A stretch of DNA of 64,000 nt from Streptomyces sp. NBC_01476 (GCF_036227265.1 NZ_CP109446.1:186001-250000), one strand, 5' to 3'; positions 1 to 9,035 are shown, numbered from the stretch's first letter. Notes: generated by a model not told the origin, from the letters alone. Translations and numbers: made by a program.

Positions 1-2217
1 ATTGTCGAGTTTCTCCTGCCAGACCGGGATCTTGTCGCTGTCGCGGCCGAGCGTCCTGGCGGTCTGGATCAGCGTGGACAGCGCGAACCGGGCGCCGGAG
101 ATGTCGTACACCGAGTTGACCGCGAGCGGGACACCGCCGGGCGGGGTGTTCTCCGGCGAGATGGACCCGGCGAAGATGTACTTGCCGTTGCTGTCCTTCT
201 TGACCAGGAAGTCCTCGTAGAAGTCCCCCATGTCCCGGATCAGCGGGTAGAACTGGTCGGCGAGGAAGGTCTGGTCGCCGGTCACCTCGTAGTACTCCCA
301 GAAGGGGTAGAGCAGCCAGGACTCCCCGCCGGTGACGTACTGGTAGGGGTAGTCGAAGTTGATGTTGGAGATCAGGCCCTCGGTGTTGGGGGTGTTGCCG
401 CCGGTCAGCATGCCTCTGGTACCGAGCAGCTTTCTGGCGTTGGTCCTGAAGTCGTTCTGCCACTGCTTGTTGAGGTAGAAGTAGCCGGCCATCGCCTCCG
501 GCATGTTGCCGATGTTGCCGCTGGAGATCTGCAGATTGAGGTTGGCGTCCAGGTGGTAGTAGCCGTCCCAGCCGACGTTGCTGTCACCGGTCCAGTTGCC
601 GAGCAGGTCGGGCGCCGCCGTCTCGTTGCTCGACCCGAGCAGGTGGTAGCGGCCGGCGTAGAACATCCGCTCGTACAGGGCGGGGATCGGCACCGACGAC
701 GACTTCTGCTCGGCGAGCAGTTCCTCGGTGGACTTGGCCCGGTCCTGCGGTGAGGCGCCGAAGTCGAGGGACACCCGGTCGAAGATCTGGCTGTGCTTGC
801 TCACCTGGCGGTTCAGCAGCGTCTGGTAGGTGTCGTTGACCGCCGCCAGCCTGGACCGGAGGAGTTGCTTGTTCCAGTCCTGTTCTGCGGGGACACCACC
901 GTTGTAGGTGCCGTTGTAGCGCTGGGTGAGCGACAGCAGCATCACATAGCTGGCGCCGGAGACGGAGACGTCGGTGCCGGACATCGTCCTGGCGCCGTCG
1001 GTGACGATCCGGGTGACGCCTTCGTATCCGGCGTTGTAGCTGCCGGCCGGGTACTTCGCCCGCAGATTGAGGTAGTCGGTGGTGGAGTTGTTGGTGAAGG
1101 TCAGGCCCTTGTTGAGCAGATTCATCCCCGGGTCGACGGACAGGCCGAGTCTGACGTCGAGCTTCTGCCCGGTCGGTGCGGGCAGGTACTGCACGGTCAC
1201 GCCGTCGGCCCGGGAGACGAAGGAGTCGCGTTCCCACTTCCCCTTGCTGTCGCTCCAGTTCACCTTGACCACGCCCGAGGAGTAGTCGGTGGAGCGGACG
1301 TAGTCGCTGATGGGGCCACTGTCCGGCAGTTGGATGGTCATCTTGTAGCCGGGGTGTTTGCTGCCCTCTCCCCCGCCCTGGTATCCCTGGACGTCTGCGG
1401 CGAGCTGGTTGGCGTCCTGGTAGTCGTCGGTGGTGAGGAGGTCGCGGACGCGGTTGATGTCGCCGGCGCTCACGGTGTTGAACGTCCGGTGCGGGTGGGC
1501 CTCCGTCCGCGCCATGAAGAAGTCCTTGTCGTCGAAGACGACGGTGTCGTCGCGCGGATTGCCGAAGACGATGATGCCCTGCTTGCCGTTGCCGGCGAGC
1601 AGGCCGTCCTGCCAGTCGCTGTACGTCTGCGGGTAGGTGGTGGACGGCGCCACCGTGGGGGAGCCCGCCACGCCGGGTCCGCTGCCGCCGTCCGCGGTGC
1701 CGAAGACCTGGAACTCCCAGAGCGAGTAGCCGTACGTGGTGGCAGGGGTGACGCCCTGCATACGGAGGTAGTGCGCGGTCTTGTCCACGTTCACCGTCTC
1801 GGTGCCGCCGTGCCCGGTGGTGGTGGAGGAGACGTCGGTCCAGTGCGTGCTGTCGTCGGACACCTGGACCTTGTACGCCTTCGCGTAGGCGGCCTCCCAG
1901 GACAGCACGGTGGTCGTGACGTGGTACTCGCCGCCGAGACTGACCTGGATCCAGGCGTTGGGGTCGTTGCTGTGGTCGCTCGACCAGCGCGTGGAGGCGT
2001 TGCCGTCGATCGCGTTGGCCGCGGTGTACGCGCCGTCCTGGTAGGAGGCGACCGCCGTCGCTCCGGGGTTCAGCGACAGGTTCACCGGTGAGTCGGCCGG
2101 CTGCGCCGCACCGGACCCGAGTCCGGTCGACAACAGCAGGATCAGAGGGAGGGCGACGCCGAGCAGTCGTCTGATGACGGCGCCGCCGGGGCGGGTGCGG
2201 TTCATGCCCTGTTTCAT
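1..2217 (-). CDS. GH95-type alpha-L-fucosidase/galactosidase with discoidin domain (C-terminus outside window)
   Basis: Secreted glycoside hydrolase; 739 codons are present and the reading frame runs off the left edge. A Sec signal peptide (hydrophobic run LLGVALPLILLLSTGLG, residues 18-34) is followed by an F5/8-type C (CBM32-like) domain at about 43-175 and a GH95-like catalytic region from about 195. Family hallmarks read directly are LLAGNGKQGIIVFG at the start of the N-terminal beta-sandwich, an NLNLQ motif matching the catalytic Asn-x-Asn region, and SPEN, which carries the general-acid Glu in GH95. GH95 enzymes remove alpha-L-fucose or alpha-L-galactose. The start ATG is chosen because AGAGGA lies 6 nt upstream; an ATG 12 bases further in is the alternative. 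It lies downstream of the beta-helix gene on the same strand and probably shares its transcript. The exact sugar specificity cannot be read. Confidence 0.85.
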   Translation of the reverse strand, partial: MKQGMNRTRPGGAVIRRLLGVALPLILLLSTGLGSGAAQPADSPVNLSLNPGATAVASYQDGAYTAANAIDGNASTRWSSDHSNDPNAWIQVSLGGEYHVTTTVLSWEAAYAKAYKVQVSDDSTHWTDVSSTTTGHGGTETVNVDKTAHYLRMQGVTPATTYGYSLWEFQVFGTADGGSGPGVAGSPTVAPSTTYPQTYSDWQDGLLAGNGKQGIIVFGNPRDDTVVFDDKDFFMARTEAHPHRTFNTVSAGDINRVRDLLTTDDYQDANQLAADVQGYQGGGEGSKHPGYKMTIQLPDSGPISDYVRSTDYSSGVVKVNWSDSKGKWERDSFVSRADGVTVQYLPAPTGQKLDVRLGLSVDPGMNLLNKGLTFTNNSTTDYLNLRAKYPAGSYNAGYEGVTRIVTDGARTMSGTDVSVSGASYVMLLSLTQRYNGTYNGGVPAEQDWNKQLLRSRLAAVNDTYQTLLNRQVSKHSQIFDRVSLDFGASPQDRAKSTEELLAEQKSSSVPIPALYERMFYAGRYHLLGSSNETAAPDLLGNWTGDSNVGWDGYYHLDANLNLQISSGNIGNMPEAMAGYFYLNKQWQNDFRTNARKLLGTRGMLTGGNTPNTEGLISNINFDYPYQYVTGGESWLLYPFWEYYEVTGDQTFLADQFYPLIRDMGDFYEDFLVKKDSNGKYIFAGSISPENTPPGGVPLAVNSVYDISGARFALSTLIQTARTLGRDSDKIPVWQEKLDN
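1711..2090 (-). repeat. Discoidin-domain repeat, copy 1 (partner 2759-3138)
   Basis: The region coding the F5/8-C domain of the GH95 gene is a close direct repeat of the one in the neighbouring beta-helix gene. The proteins share long identical runs such as SYQDGAYTAANAIDGNAS and QGVTPAT, and the DNA is also highly similar. Confidence 0.85.
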
Positions 2218-2311
2218 GGGGGGTCCTCTGCTCGGAGTGGTCCCACGGCGGTGAGCAGGCGCCATGGAGGGGAGCCATGGAGGGACAGGTGCCGGGCCGG
2301 CCGAGACGGGT

Positions 2312-2338
2312 GCCGGGCCGGCCGCGGGCCGGCCCGGC
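2312..2338 (-). terminator. Perfect 12-bp hairpin between the two leftward hydrolase genes
   Basis: GCCGGGCCGGCC and its exact complement are separated by 3 bases, inside the 241-base gap between the beta-helix gene and the GH95 gene. No T-run follows, as is usual for actinobacterial terminators. It may terminate part of the upstream transcript or act as an mRNA-stabilising element that sets the ratio of the two enzymes. Confidence 0.5.
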
Positions 2339-2458
2339 GACGAAGTGGGGGTGTCCCGGGATCGCCGGTGCGGACGCCCGCACCGGCGGCCCGCCAGGCA
2401 ACGTTGTCAGCGGTGGACGGGGCCGGCGGGCACCCGGCCGTTGGTCACCGGTCGGCGG

Positions 2459-4975
2459 TCACCCGGCCGTCACGCGCAGCGAGGAGATGGAGTCGTTGTT
2501 GCCGGTGGCGGTCAGGTCCGGGGCGTCGGAGGTGAAGGTCCACCGCGTGCCGCCGAAGCCGGCGTCCCCATAGGCGGTGACGGTGTATCCGGCGGGCACG
2601 CGCAGCGAGGAGATGCTGTCATTGGCGACACCGGCGGCCTGGAGCCGCGGCAGGTCGTAGTCGCCGGCCGCGAGAGTGGCGTGCGGGCCGCTGTAGTTGC
2701 TGTCGCCGTAAACGACAGGACCGCCCGCGGGAGCCACGGCGGGGGTGCCGTAGATCTCGAACTCGTAGAGCGAGTAACCGTATGGGGTGGCCGGTGTGAC
2801 GCCCTGCATGCGCACGTATCTGCCGGTCCTGGCGACATTCACCGTATCGGTGCCGCCGTGGCCCGTGGAGGTGGAGGAGACGTCGGTCCAGTGCGTGCCG
2901 TCGTCGGACACCTGGACCTTGTACGCCGAGGCGTACGCCGCTTCCCAGGACAGCACCGCCGTGCTGATGTCGTACGTGCCGCCCAGGTCGACCTGGATCC
3001 AGGCGTTGGGGTCGTCGCCGTGGTCGCTCGACCAGCGGGAGGAGGCGTTGCCGTCGATCGCGTTGGCCGCTGTGTACGCGCCGTCCTGGTACGAGGCGGA
3101 GGCGCTCGCGGCGGGGTTGAGCGACAGGTTCACGGGGAGGTTCGCCGGCGGCTTGGGCACGGTCTGACCGGCCGGCGGCCACAGGGTGAAGGAGTTGCTG
3201 CCGCCCCGCGCGGCGGCGAACGGCCCGGCCATGATGTCGGCGGTGCCGACCGGGGCGCCGAAGAAGTCGGTGGTCACGTCGGCGGCGATGCTCTGGTTCG
3301 CCTTGGGGATGGTGCCCACCCGGGCCTGGGTGACCGGGGTGAGGCCGTGGATGCCGGAGGCGTCGAGGTCGAAGGCCAGGGACATCTGCGTACTGGTCGC
3401 CGTGTAGTGCACGTTGGAGATGCCGCCGGTGACGTTCCCCTCCTTCACCTGGGTCTTGTCCGTCGCGTTGTCGGGGAGTGCCGAGCCCTGGACCAGGTTG
3501 TTGTACCAGAAGAACTTCTCGGGAGAAGTGAGCGCGGTGGTCTCGTTCATCGTGCCCGGCTGGAAGTAGTACGCGTCGCGGCCACTGCCGTCGTTGTGGA
3601 TGGCGCCGTTGTCGAGGAAGAGGTTGTTGGCGAAGACGATGCCGGTGGCGTCCAGGGTGCGGATGTCGCTGTTGCCGATGAAGACGTTGTTGTCGACCAG
3701 GATCGGGCCGAAGACGGCTTCGGCGTAGTAGCCCCAGGGGCTGTTCATCACGATGTTGCCGGTGATGCGGACGTTCTGGTTGCCCCAGTCCGTCCAGATG
3801 CCCGCGGAGTTGCCGCCCTTGGAGTTCTTGACGTAATTGCCTTTGATCAGGCCCTCGTTCATGTAGTGGACCTTGATCGGGGCGGTTTCCGCGCCGCTGA
3901 ACTCGTTGCGGTAGTTGGTGTCCTCGATCATGTTGTACAGAATCTGCGAGTGCCAGGAGAAGACACCGGCGATGCCGGACTGCCCGCAGCGGGCGATGTA
4001 GTTGTTGCGGACGATGTGCGAGCCGTACGCGTCGGTGGCGTGGAAGTCGGTTCTGGTGGTGCCGGGCCGGTTGCCGGCCCATTCGTCGTTGCCGAGGCCG
4101 ATGTCGATGCCGATGGTGCGGGCGTTGATCACGATGTTGTTCTCGATGATCCATTTCAGGCCGCCGTTGACGCTGATGGCGCCGGCCTGGCGCCGCGACG
4201 GGCTGCTGGGGAAGTCCGAGTAGGTGGTGGCGGCCTGCTTCACGGTGAAGCCGTTGACGGTGATGTAGCCGAGCCCCCAGGCGTCCGGGGCGAAGACCTG
4301 GCGGCGGACGTTGATCTCGGCGAGCCGGGCGTTGGGGTCGGCGCCGTTGAAGTTCGCCCAGATCGTGGTGGTGCCGCCGGACACCTGGGAGTACCAGGAG
4401 GCGGCGGCGCTCTGCACGTCGCTCAGTGCCGGCTTCTCGTAATACGCCTGCTCGTCGAGGTAGACGTCGCCCGCGGTGTAGCCGGGGAAGGTGCCGCCGT
4501 CGCCGCCCTGCGGCTGGCCGGTCGCGTAGGGGTTGTAGTCCCCGAAGTAACCGCTCGGCAGGGTGACGCTCCAGACGTTGCCGCTGGTCCGCACCCAGGA
4601 GTTGACCTCCTCGGAGCCCTTGATGGCCACCTCGCCGTCGCCGGCGTTCGTGTACGTGATGCGGTGGGCCTCGTCGGTTCCGCCGCGCGCGGGCTTGACG
4701 GTCTCCCGGTACAGGCCGGCGTGCACCTTCACCGTGTCACCTGGCTGCGCCTCCTGCGCCGCGTGGTTGATGGTCAGATAAGGGGCGGCCTGCGTGCCGG
4801 GGTTGCTGTCGCTGCCGTTCTTGGCGACATAGAGGGTGCGCGGTGCCTGGGCCGACGCGTGTGCGGTGATCGCGGGTACGGCGATCGCTGCCAGGGCGAG
4901 GCTGCCGGCGAGGGCGCACAGCGCTCTGATCCGGACGCCGAGGCGCGCGGCCCGGTGGGTCCTGCCGTGTCTCAT
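2459..4975 (-). CDS. Secreted right-handed beta-helix carbohydrate-active protein with discoidin and crystallin-like domains
   Basis: 838 residues. The order is a signal peptide (about 1-43, ending AHASA), a right-handed parallel beta-helix (about 47-480) rich in N-rich rungs such as IIENNIVINA and NVRITGNIVMN, a linker region, an F5/8-type C domain (about 605-745) and a C-terminal beta/gamma-crystallin-like domain (about 755-838) with two DSISSLRV repeats. The opening LYVAKNGSDSNPGTQAAPYLTI is typical of beta-helix polysaccharide-degrading proteins (pectate-lyase-like superfamily; GH141-like enzymes have this architecture). AAGGAG lies 4-5 nt before the ATG. It probably cleaves a plant or microbial polysaccharide outside the cell, alongside the GH95 enzyme. 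The enzyme class is not certain. The upstream gap holds a motif shared with the ABC transporter promoter. Confidence 0.8.
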   Translation of the reverse strand: MRHGRTHRAARLGVRIRALCALAGSLALAAIAVPAITAHASAQAPRTLYVAKNGSDSNPGTQAAPYLTINHAAQEAQPGDTVKVHAGLYRETVKPARGGTDEAHRITYTNAGDGEVAIKGSEEVNSWVRTSGNVWSVTLPSGYFGDYNPYATGQPQGGDGGTFPGYTAGDVYLDEQAYYEKPALSDVQSAAASWYSQVSGGTTTIWANFNGADPNARLAEINVRRQVFAPDAWGLGYITVNGFTVKQAATTYSDFPSSPSRRQAGAISVNGGLKWIIENNIVINARTIGIDIGLGNDEWAGNRPGTTRTDFHATDAYGSHIVRNNYIARCGQSGIAGVFSWHSQILYNMIEDTNYRNEFSGAETAPIKVHYMNEGLIKGNYVKNSKGGNSAGIWTDWGNQNVRITGNIVMNSPWGYYAEAVFGPILVDNNVFIGNSDIRTLDATGIVFANNLFLDNGAIHNDGSGRDAYYFQPGTMNETTALTSPEKFFWYNNLVQGSALPDNATDKTQVKEGNVTGGISNVHYTATSTQMSLAFDLDASGIHGLTPVTQARVGTIPKANQSIAADVTTDFFGAPVGTADIMAGPFAAARGGSNSFTLWPPAGQTVPKPPANLPVNLSLNPAASASASYQDGAYTAANAIDGNASSRWSSDHGDDPNAWIQVDLGGTYDISTAVLSWEAAYASAYKVQVSDDGTHWTDVSSTSTGHGGTDTVNVARTGRYVRMQGVTPATPYGYSLYEFEIYGTPAVAPAGGPVVYGDSNYSGPHATLAAGDYDLPRLQAAGVANDSISSLRVPAGYTVTAYGDAGFGGTRWTFTSDAPDLTATGNNDSISSLRVTAG
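2759..3138 (-). repeat. Discoidin-domain repeat, copy 2 (partner 1711-2090)
   Basis: Second copy of the discoidin-coding module, about 1.05 kb from the first and in the same orientation. It sits between the beta-helix and the C-terminal crystallin-like domain, so the module was copied between genes with different flanking domains. Confidence 0.85.
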
Positions 4976-5085
4976 GGGGCTCCTTCGCGGAAGCCGGCCC
5001 CCGGTCCGTTCGCCGGTCGGGCCGGCAACGACGGGGGCGGGCGCGGTGGTTCAGGGTGGGGGGTGCCGCATGTCCGCCTAGTTTC

Positions 5086-5099
5086 ATTATTAATCTATG
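5086..5099 (-). promoter_or_regulatory. Candidate operator CATAGATTAATAAT upstream of the beta-helix gene
   Basis: An AT-rich island in very GC-rich DNA, about 110 bases before the beta-helix start. On the minus strand it reads CATAGATTAATAAT, 13 of 14 identical to the plus-strand copy at 7448-7461 before the ABC transporter operon. The sites flank the ROK and LacI-like genes, so a regulator encoded between them (the ROK protein is the only one with a DNA-binding domain) is the natural ligand. Confidence 0.55.
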
Positions 5100-5263
5100 C
5101 AAGTACGACTCGTGATGCACCCGCAACACGACCGGCGGTTCGAGCACCGTACCGGCGGCCCGCTCGCGCATCAAGAGGTCGGACGAATAAGGCGGGTTGG
5201 GCCGTGGCCGGCTCCCGCGACGGCAAGGACCCGCCGGAAACGCTTACGCCGCCGGGGTGTTGG

Positions 5264-6487
5264 TCAGACCCGCGCCGCGACCTGCGGCCCGTGGCCGGGC
5301 GCGACCGACCCCTGGAGCACCAGCGCCGCGCCGCCGATCGCCGCCGAGTCGCGCGGGTTGCTCGACAGGTCGACCTGGACGGGGTGCACCTCCCGGGTGA
5401 AAGCCCGTTCCGCGAGGCGGCGCCTGACCTCGGTGACGTACAGGGACCCGGCGACGGCGAAACCCGGTCCTGCCAGTGCCATCGTGTCGAGGTCCCAGAG
5501 GTTGGCCAGCGTGACCGCGCCCTCCGCGAGCAGCGCCGCGGACTCGTCGACCAGCGCGCGTGCCTGCTCGTCGCCGTAGACCGCCGCCCGCGCCAGGACG
5601 TCGAAGGCCCGCGCGTCGGAGTCGTCGGGCCGGATGCGCAGCCGCTCGGCGAGGCCGGGCAGCGCCCGGGCACGGGCGACGACCACCCGCGGGGCGGCGT
5701 ACTGCTCAAGGCAGCCGCGGTTGCCGCACGGGCACGGCTCGCCGTCGCGGACCACCGCGATGTGGCCGATCTTGCCGGCGTTCGAACTGGCGCCGCGGTG
5801 CAGGGCGCCGTCGAGGACGACGCCGGAGCCGATGCCGGAGTTCATGTAGAGGCAGCCGAAGGTGCGCTCGCGCGAGACCTGCCGCCCCCAGAACTCACCG
5901 ACCGCCGCCGCGGAGGCGTCGCTGTCGACCAGCACCGGAACGTTCAGCCGGTCGCTCAGCGCGGGGGCGAGGTCGAGGCTTGCCTCCTGCTGGCCCGGTC
6001 GCGCGAGGAATCCGCCGTGGGCGACGTCGACCGGGCCGGGTCCGACGACGGCCATCCCGGCCACGCTCTGCGGGGGCAGGCCGAGGCCGGCGGTGACGTC
6101 CTGGTACAGCGCGGCGAGCCGGTCGACGAGGTCCGCGGGCCGGCCGCCGTCGGGCACCGCCACAAGTTCGCGGCCGACGGTGCCGCCGCGGGTGTCGGTC
6201 ACCACGCAGGTCAGCGCGTCCGCGCCCATGTGGATGCCGACGCCGTACGCGGCACGGGAGTTGATGATGAGCATGGCGCGGGGCTTGCCGCGGGTCGCGA
6301 CGGTGTCGCCGGTCTCGCGGACGACGCCGTCGTCGATCAGGCGGCGGACGATGTTGGAGATCGTCGGCTGGGTCAGCCCTGTGACATTGACGAGTTCCAC
6401 CCGGCTGATGGGTCCGGAGGAACGGATGAGGTCCACGATGAGCGCACGGCTGCCCGGTCCGGCAGCCGCAGACTCCCGTCGGGCCAC
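5264..6487 (-). CDS. ROK-family transcriptional repressor
   Basis: 407 residues. The N-terminal winged helix (about 12-75) reads SRVELVNVTGLTQPTISNIVRRL, and the C-terminal ROK sugar-kinase-like domain (about 80-395) carries the zinc motif CPCGNRGCLE and the ASSNAGKIGH segment. ROK repressors bind AT-rich palindromes and release them when a sugar or sugar phosphate binds. The GTG start has GAGGTGG about 6 nt upstream. It is divergent from the LacI-like gene (89-base gap) and sits in the middle of a glycan-degradation locus, so it probably controls both arms. It could have kept kinase activity, but fusion to a DNA-binding domain argues for a regulator. Confidence 0.92.
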   Translation of the reverse strand: MARRESAAAGPGSRALIVDLIRSSGPISRVELVNVTGLTQPTISNIVRRLIDDGVVRETGDTVATRGKPRAMLIINSRAAYGVGIHMGADALTCVVTDTRGGTVGRELVAVPDGGRPADLVDRLAALYQDVTAGLGLPPQSVAGMAVVGPGPVDVAHGGFLARPGQQEASLDLAPALSDRLNVPVLVDSDASAAAVGEFWGRQVSRERTFGCLYMNSGIGSGVVLDGALHRGASSNAGKIGHIAVVRDGEPCPCGNRGCLEQYAAPRVVVARARALPGLAERLRIRPDDSDARAFDVLARAAVYGDEQARALVDESAALLAEGAVTLANLWDLDTMALAGPGFAVAGSLYVTEVRRRLAERAFTREVHPVQVDLSSNPRDSAAIGGAALVLQGSVAPGHGPQVAARV

Positions 6488-6576
6488 GCTCGACCACCTC
6501 TCGTCTCGCCGTACGCTGTCGCACGACTACGGTACGGGGACGAGGTTAGACGAGGTTGATCGACCGGGAGGACACC

Positions 6577-7452
6577 ATGGCCGCGGCACCGACCGGCCGA
6601 TCGCCACGCCCGCGGCAGGGCACTCCGGTCGGCCTCGCCCTGGTCCGGGACGCCGAGGTGCTCGGCACCGAGCCGTTCTTCCACGAGTTCATCGCGGGCA
6701 TGGAACGCGTGCTCGTACCGCTCGGCGTGCCGGTGCTCCTCCAGGTGGTCGCCACGGTGTCCCAGGCGAGTGAACGCATGCGGGCCTGGGCGCGCTACGG
6801 CCAGGTGCAGGGGGTACTGCTCATCGACCTCCTGCCCGGCGACGAACGGGTGGCGCTCGTCCAGCAGTTGGGACTGCCGTGCGTCGTCATCGGCGACCCG
6901 GTCACCGCGGGCGGACTGCCGGCGGTGTGGACACAGGACGACGTCGCCATGGCCGACGTCGTCGCCGGCCTGGTCACGGCGGGGCACACGCACCTCGGCC
7001 ACGTCGGAGGCCCGGCGCAGATGGCGCACACCATCATCCGGCGCCGGACGTTCGAGGCCGTCGCCGCCGAACACGGCGTCCGCACCACGACGTTCGACGG
7101 CGACTACTCCGAGGCCGCGGGGGTACGCGCTATCGCCGCCCTGGCGCTGATGGCGGACCGGCCCACCGCGCTGGTCTTCGACAATGACGTCATGGCGCTC
7201 GGCGCCCTGCACGAAGCGCACCGCCGGGGCCTCGGCGTCCCGGCCGCCCTGTCCCTCGTCGCCTGGGACGACTCCGCGCTCTGCCAGCTGGCGGTGCCGC
7301 CGCTCGGCGCGGTCAGCCACGACGTCCAGGAGCTGGGCGAACTGGCCGGGAACGCGCTGGTGGAGGCGCTGACCGCGGACGCGCCGGCCGCCGGAGGGCG
7401 GGTCGTGAAGGCCGCACCGGCCCGGCTGGTCGCCCGCGGCACACTTTCATAG
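6577..7452 (+). CDS. LacI-type sugar-sensor domain protein lacking the helix-turn-helix
   Basis: 291 residues that align from end to end with the effector-binding (periplasmic-binding-protein-like) part of LacI/GalR regulators: TPVGLALVRD at the start, an FFHEFIAGMERVL segment, IIRRRTFEAV, TALVFDNDVMALGAL and LSLVAWDDS. The usual 50-60-residue N-terminal DNA-binding domain is missing. The ROK gene begins only 89 bases upstream, so there is no room for it. GGGAGG lies 5 nt before the ATG; an upstream in-frame start adds only seven residues. It precedes the ABC transporter genes on the same strand. It may act as a sensor that works through another protein, or be a decayed regulator; the intact reading frame favours a functional protein. 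Confidence 0.85.
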   Translation: MAAAPTGRSPRPRQGTPVGLALVRDAEVLGTEPFFHEFIAGMERVLVPLGVPVLLQVVATVSQASERMRAWARYGQVQGVLLIDLLPGDERVALVQQLGLPCVVIGDPVTAGGLPAVWTQDDVAMADVVAGLVTAGHTHLGHVGGPAQMAHTIIRRRTFEAVAAEHGVRTTTFDGDYSEAAGVRAIAALALMADRPTALVFDNDVMALGALHEAHRRGLGVPAALSLVAWDDSALCQLAVPPLGAVSHDVQELGELAGNALVEALTADAPAAGGRVVKAAPARLVARGTLS

Positions 7453-7463
7453 ATTACTAATCT
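7448..7463 (+). promoter_or_regulatory. Candidate operator: AGATTA-C-TAATCT palindrome before the ABC operon
   Basis: A perfect 6-1-6 inverted repeat (7451-7463) within CATAGATTACTAATCT, overlapping the stop codon of the LacI-like gene. The first 14 bases repeat the element at 5086-5099. A TTGACT (7470-7475) just downstream could be a -35 box with a weak TAGACG 15 bases further on, so a repressor here would block the transporter promoter. Confidence 0.6.
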
Positions 7464-7665
7464 TAGTTATTGACTTCGGTGGTGGCGTCGTAGACGCTGT
7501 CTGGCGAGCACCCGCCCAGCAGGCCGGTGCGCTCCCGGTAGCCGCCTGGGAGACCCGTCCCACGGCGCGTTCCAGCCCGTCGTTCCGCACCGCTCCAGGC
7601 CGTTCCAGGCCGTGCACCAAGGCCGACGCGCTGTCCCCTGCCCTGCCCCGCACTCGGAGTTAAGG

Positions 7666-8973
7666 ATGCCAATGGACCACCGCACCAGGCCACGGGCCGT
7701 GCGCGCCGTGGCCGCGTTCGCCGTCAGCGCCCTCGCCTTCAGCCTCGCCGCCTGCGGATCCGGCGGCCAGTCGGGCAGCAGCGACTCCATCGACGTCGTG
7801 ACCCGCTGGTCTGCGGGCAACTCGGCAGCCGCGGCCCAGAGCCGCGTCTTCGCGTCGTTCACCGCGGAGACCGGCGTCAAGGTCAACGCCACCGACGGCC
7901 TGGAGACCATCGACGACCAGGTGGAGAACGCCGTGGCGGCGGGCAAGTCCCCCGACCTGGTGATCGTCAACCTCTATGACAAGACGCTGGGTTGGCTGGA
8001 CGCGGGCGTCACCGTCCCCGCCGACCAGTACGTCAAGGAGTGGGGCCTCGCGGACAGGATCAAGCCCGCCGCGCTCGACGAGTGGCGGACCGGCAGCGCC
8101 CCCGGCGGCAAGCTCCAGGGCCTGCCGTTCTCCGGGTTCAGCTGGCCGGTCTGGTACAACACCGACCTGCTGAAGAAGGCCGGCGTGGACGCCGTCCCGA
8201 CCACCACGGACCAGCTCATCACCGCCGCCGGCAAACTGCGTGCCGCGGGCATCCAGCCGCTCACCGTCGGCGGCAACGACTGGACCGGCCAGAAGCTCTT
8301 CTACCAGATCGCGCAGTCCTACACCGACGCCGCGACCATGGAGAAGGTGATGAAGAACGGCGGCTACTGCGCCACGCCGTCCGTCCTCAACGGCATCAGG
8401 CTCTTCACCAAGCTGCGCGACGCCGGTGTCTTCGCCGACAACGCCGCCGGTCTCGTCGCCGACAGCATGTACGCGTCCTACTACTCAGGCAAGGCGGCGA
8501 TGATGTCCGCCGGCTCGTGGGCGTACACCGAGGCCGCCGCGTCGGGCACCGGCATACAGCAGCACACGACCCTCGCCGGGCTGCCACTGCCGGCCGGCTC
8601 GGCCTTCGGCAAACCCACCGCGCTCCAGGGCTTCACCGGAGTCGGCTTCATGATCACCAAGCGGGGCGCTCAGCCCGACCGGATCGACAAGGTGCGCAAG
8701 CTGGTGACGAAGTTCTACGCCGACGCCACCGTCGGGGACTTCGTCAAGGACGCGAGCATCCTTCCCCCCACCACCGGCGACTTCACCTCCTACGCGAAGG
8801 ATCCGCTGCTGGGCCAGTCGCTCGCCCTGGACGGCAAGGTCGACAACGCCGTGGTGCCCGACGTCTGGATCGGCTCCGCCTCCGACCGGATCATCCAGGT
8901 CCTGACCTCGGCGTACGGCAAGTCGTCGGCGCAGAAGATCTGCGCCGGCCTGGACAGCGCCACCAAGGGCTGA
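7666..8973 (+). CDS. Sugar ABC transporter substrate-binding lipoprotein
   Basis: 435 residues. A lipoprotein signal peptide with a LAAC lipobox (about residues 26-29) anchors it outside the membrane. The rest is a family-1 solute-binding protein, with DVVTRWSAGNS near the start, VENAVAAGKSPDLVIV, and a glycine/tryptophan-rich cleft typical of oligosaccharide binders. It captures sugars for the two permeases that follow. No ATPase gene is present, as is common in Streptomyces where a shared MsiK-type ATPase energises several sugar importers. GGAG lies 6 nt before the chosen ATG; a second ATG 6 bases later is equally possible. Substrate is probably a manno-oligosaccharide, judging from the downstream beta-mannosidase (inference). 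Confidence 0.93.
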   Translation: MPMDHRTRPRAVRAVAAFAVSALAFSLAACGSGGQSGSSDSIDVVTRWSAGNSAAAAQSRVFASFTAETGVKVNATDGLETIDDQVENAVAAGKSPDLVIVNLYDKTLGWLDAGVTVPADQYVKEWGLADRIKPAALDEWRTGSAPGGKLQGLPFSGFSWPVWYNTDLLKKAGVDAVPTTTDQLITAAGKLRAAGIQPLTVGGNDWTGQKLFYQIAQSYTDAATMEKVMKNGGYCATPSVLNGIRLFTKLRDAGVFADNAAGLVADSMYASYYSGKAAMMSAGSWAYTEAAASGTGIQQHTTLAGLPLPAGSAFGKPTALQGFTGVGFMITKRGAQPDRIDKVRKLVTKFYADATVGDFVKDASILPPTTGDFTSYAKDPLLGQSLALDGKVDNAVVPDVWIGSASDRIIQVLTSAYGKSSAQKICAGLDSATKG

Positions 8974-9035
8974 GACCCGACCGCCGAGTGGGGGCCGCCG
9001 CCGGGCGACGGCCCCCACCCCCGCAGAAGGAACGC

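Noticed and set aside
584..2401. 605-residue minus-strand frame overlapping the GH95 gene
   Set aside because: Arg/Pro-rich shadow frame. The GH95 frame on the same strand has a signal peptide, domain motifs and a ribosome site.
2264..6559. 1,431-residue plus-strand frame
   Set aside because: Val/Gly/Arg-rich antisense shadow of the beta-helix and ROK genes, with no domain or ribosome site.
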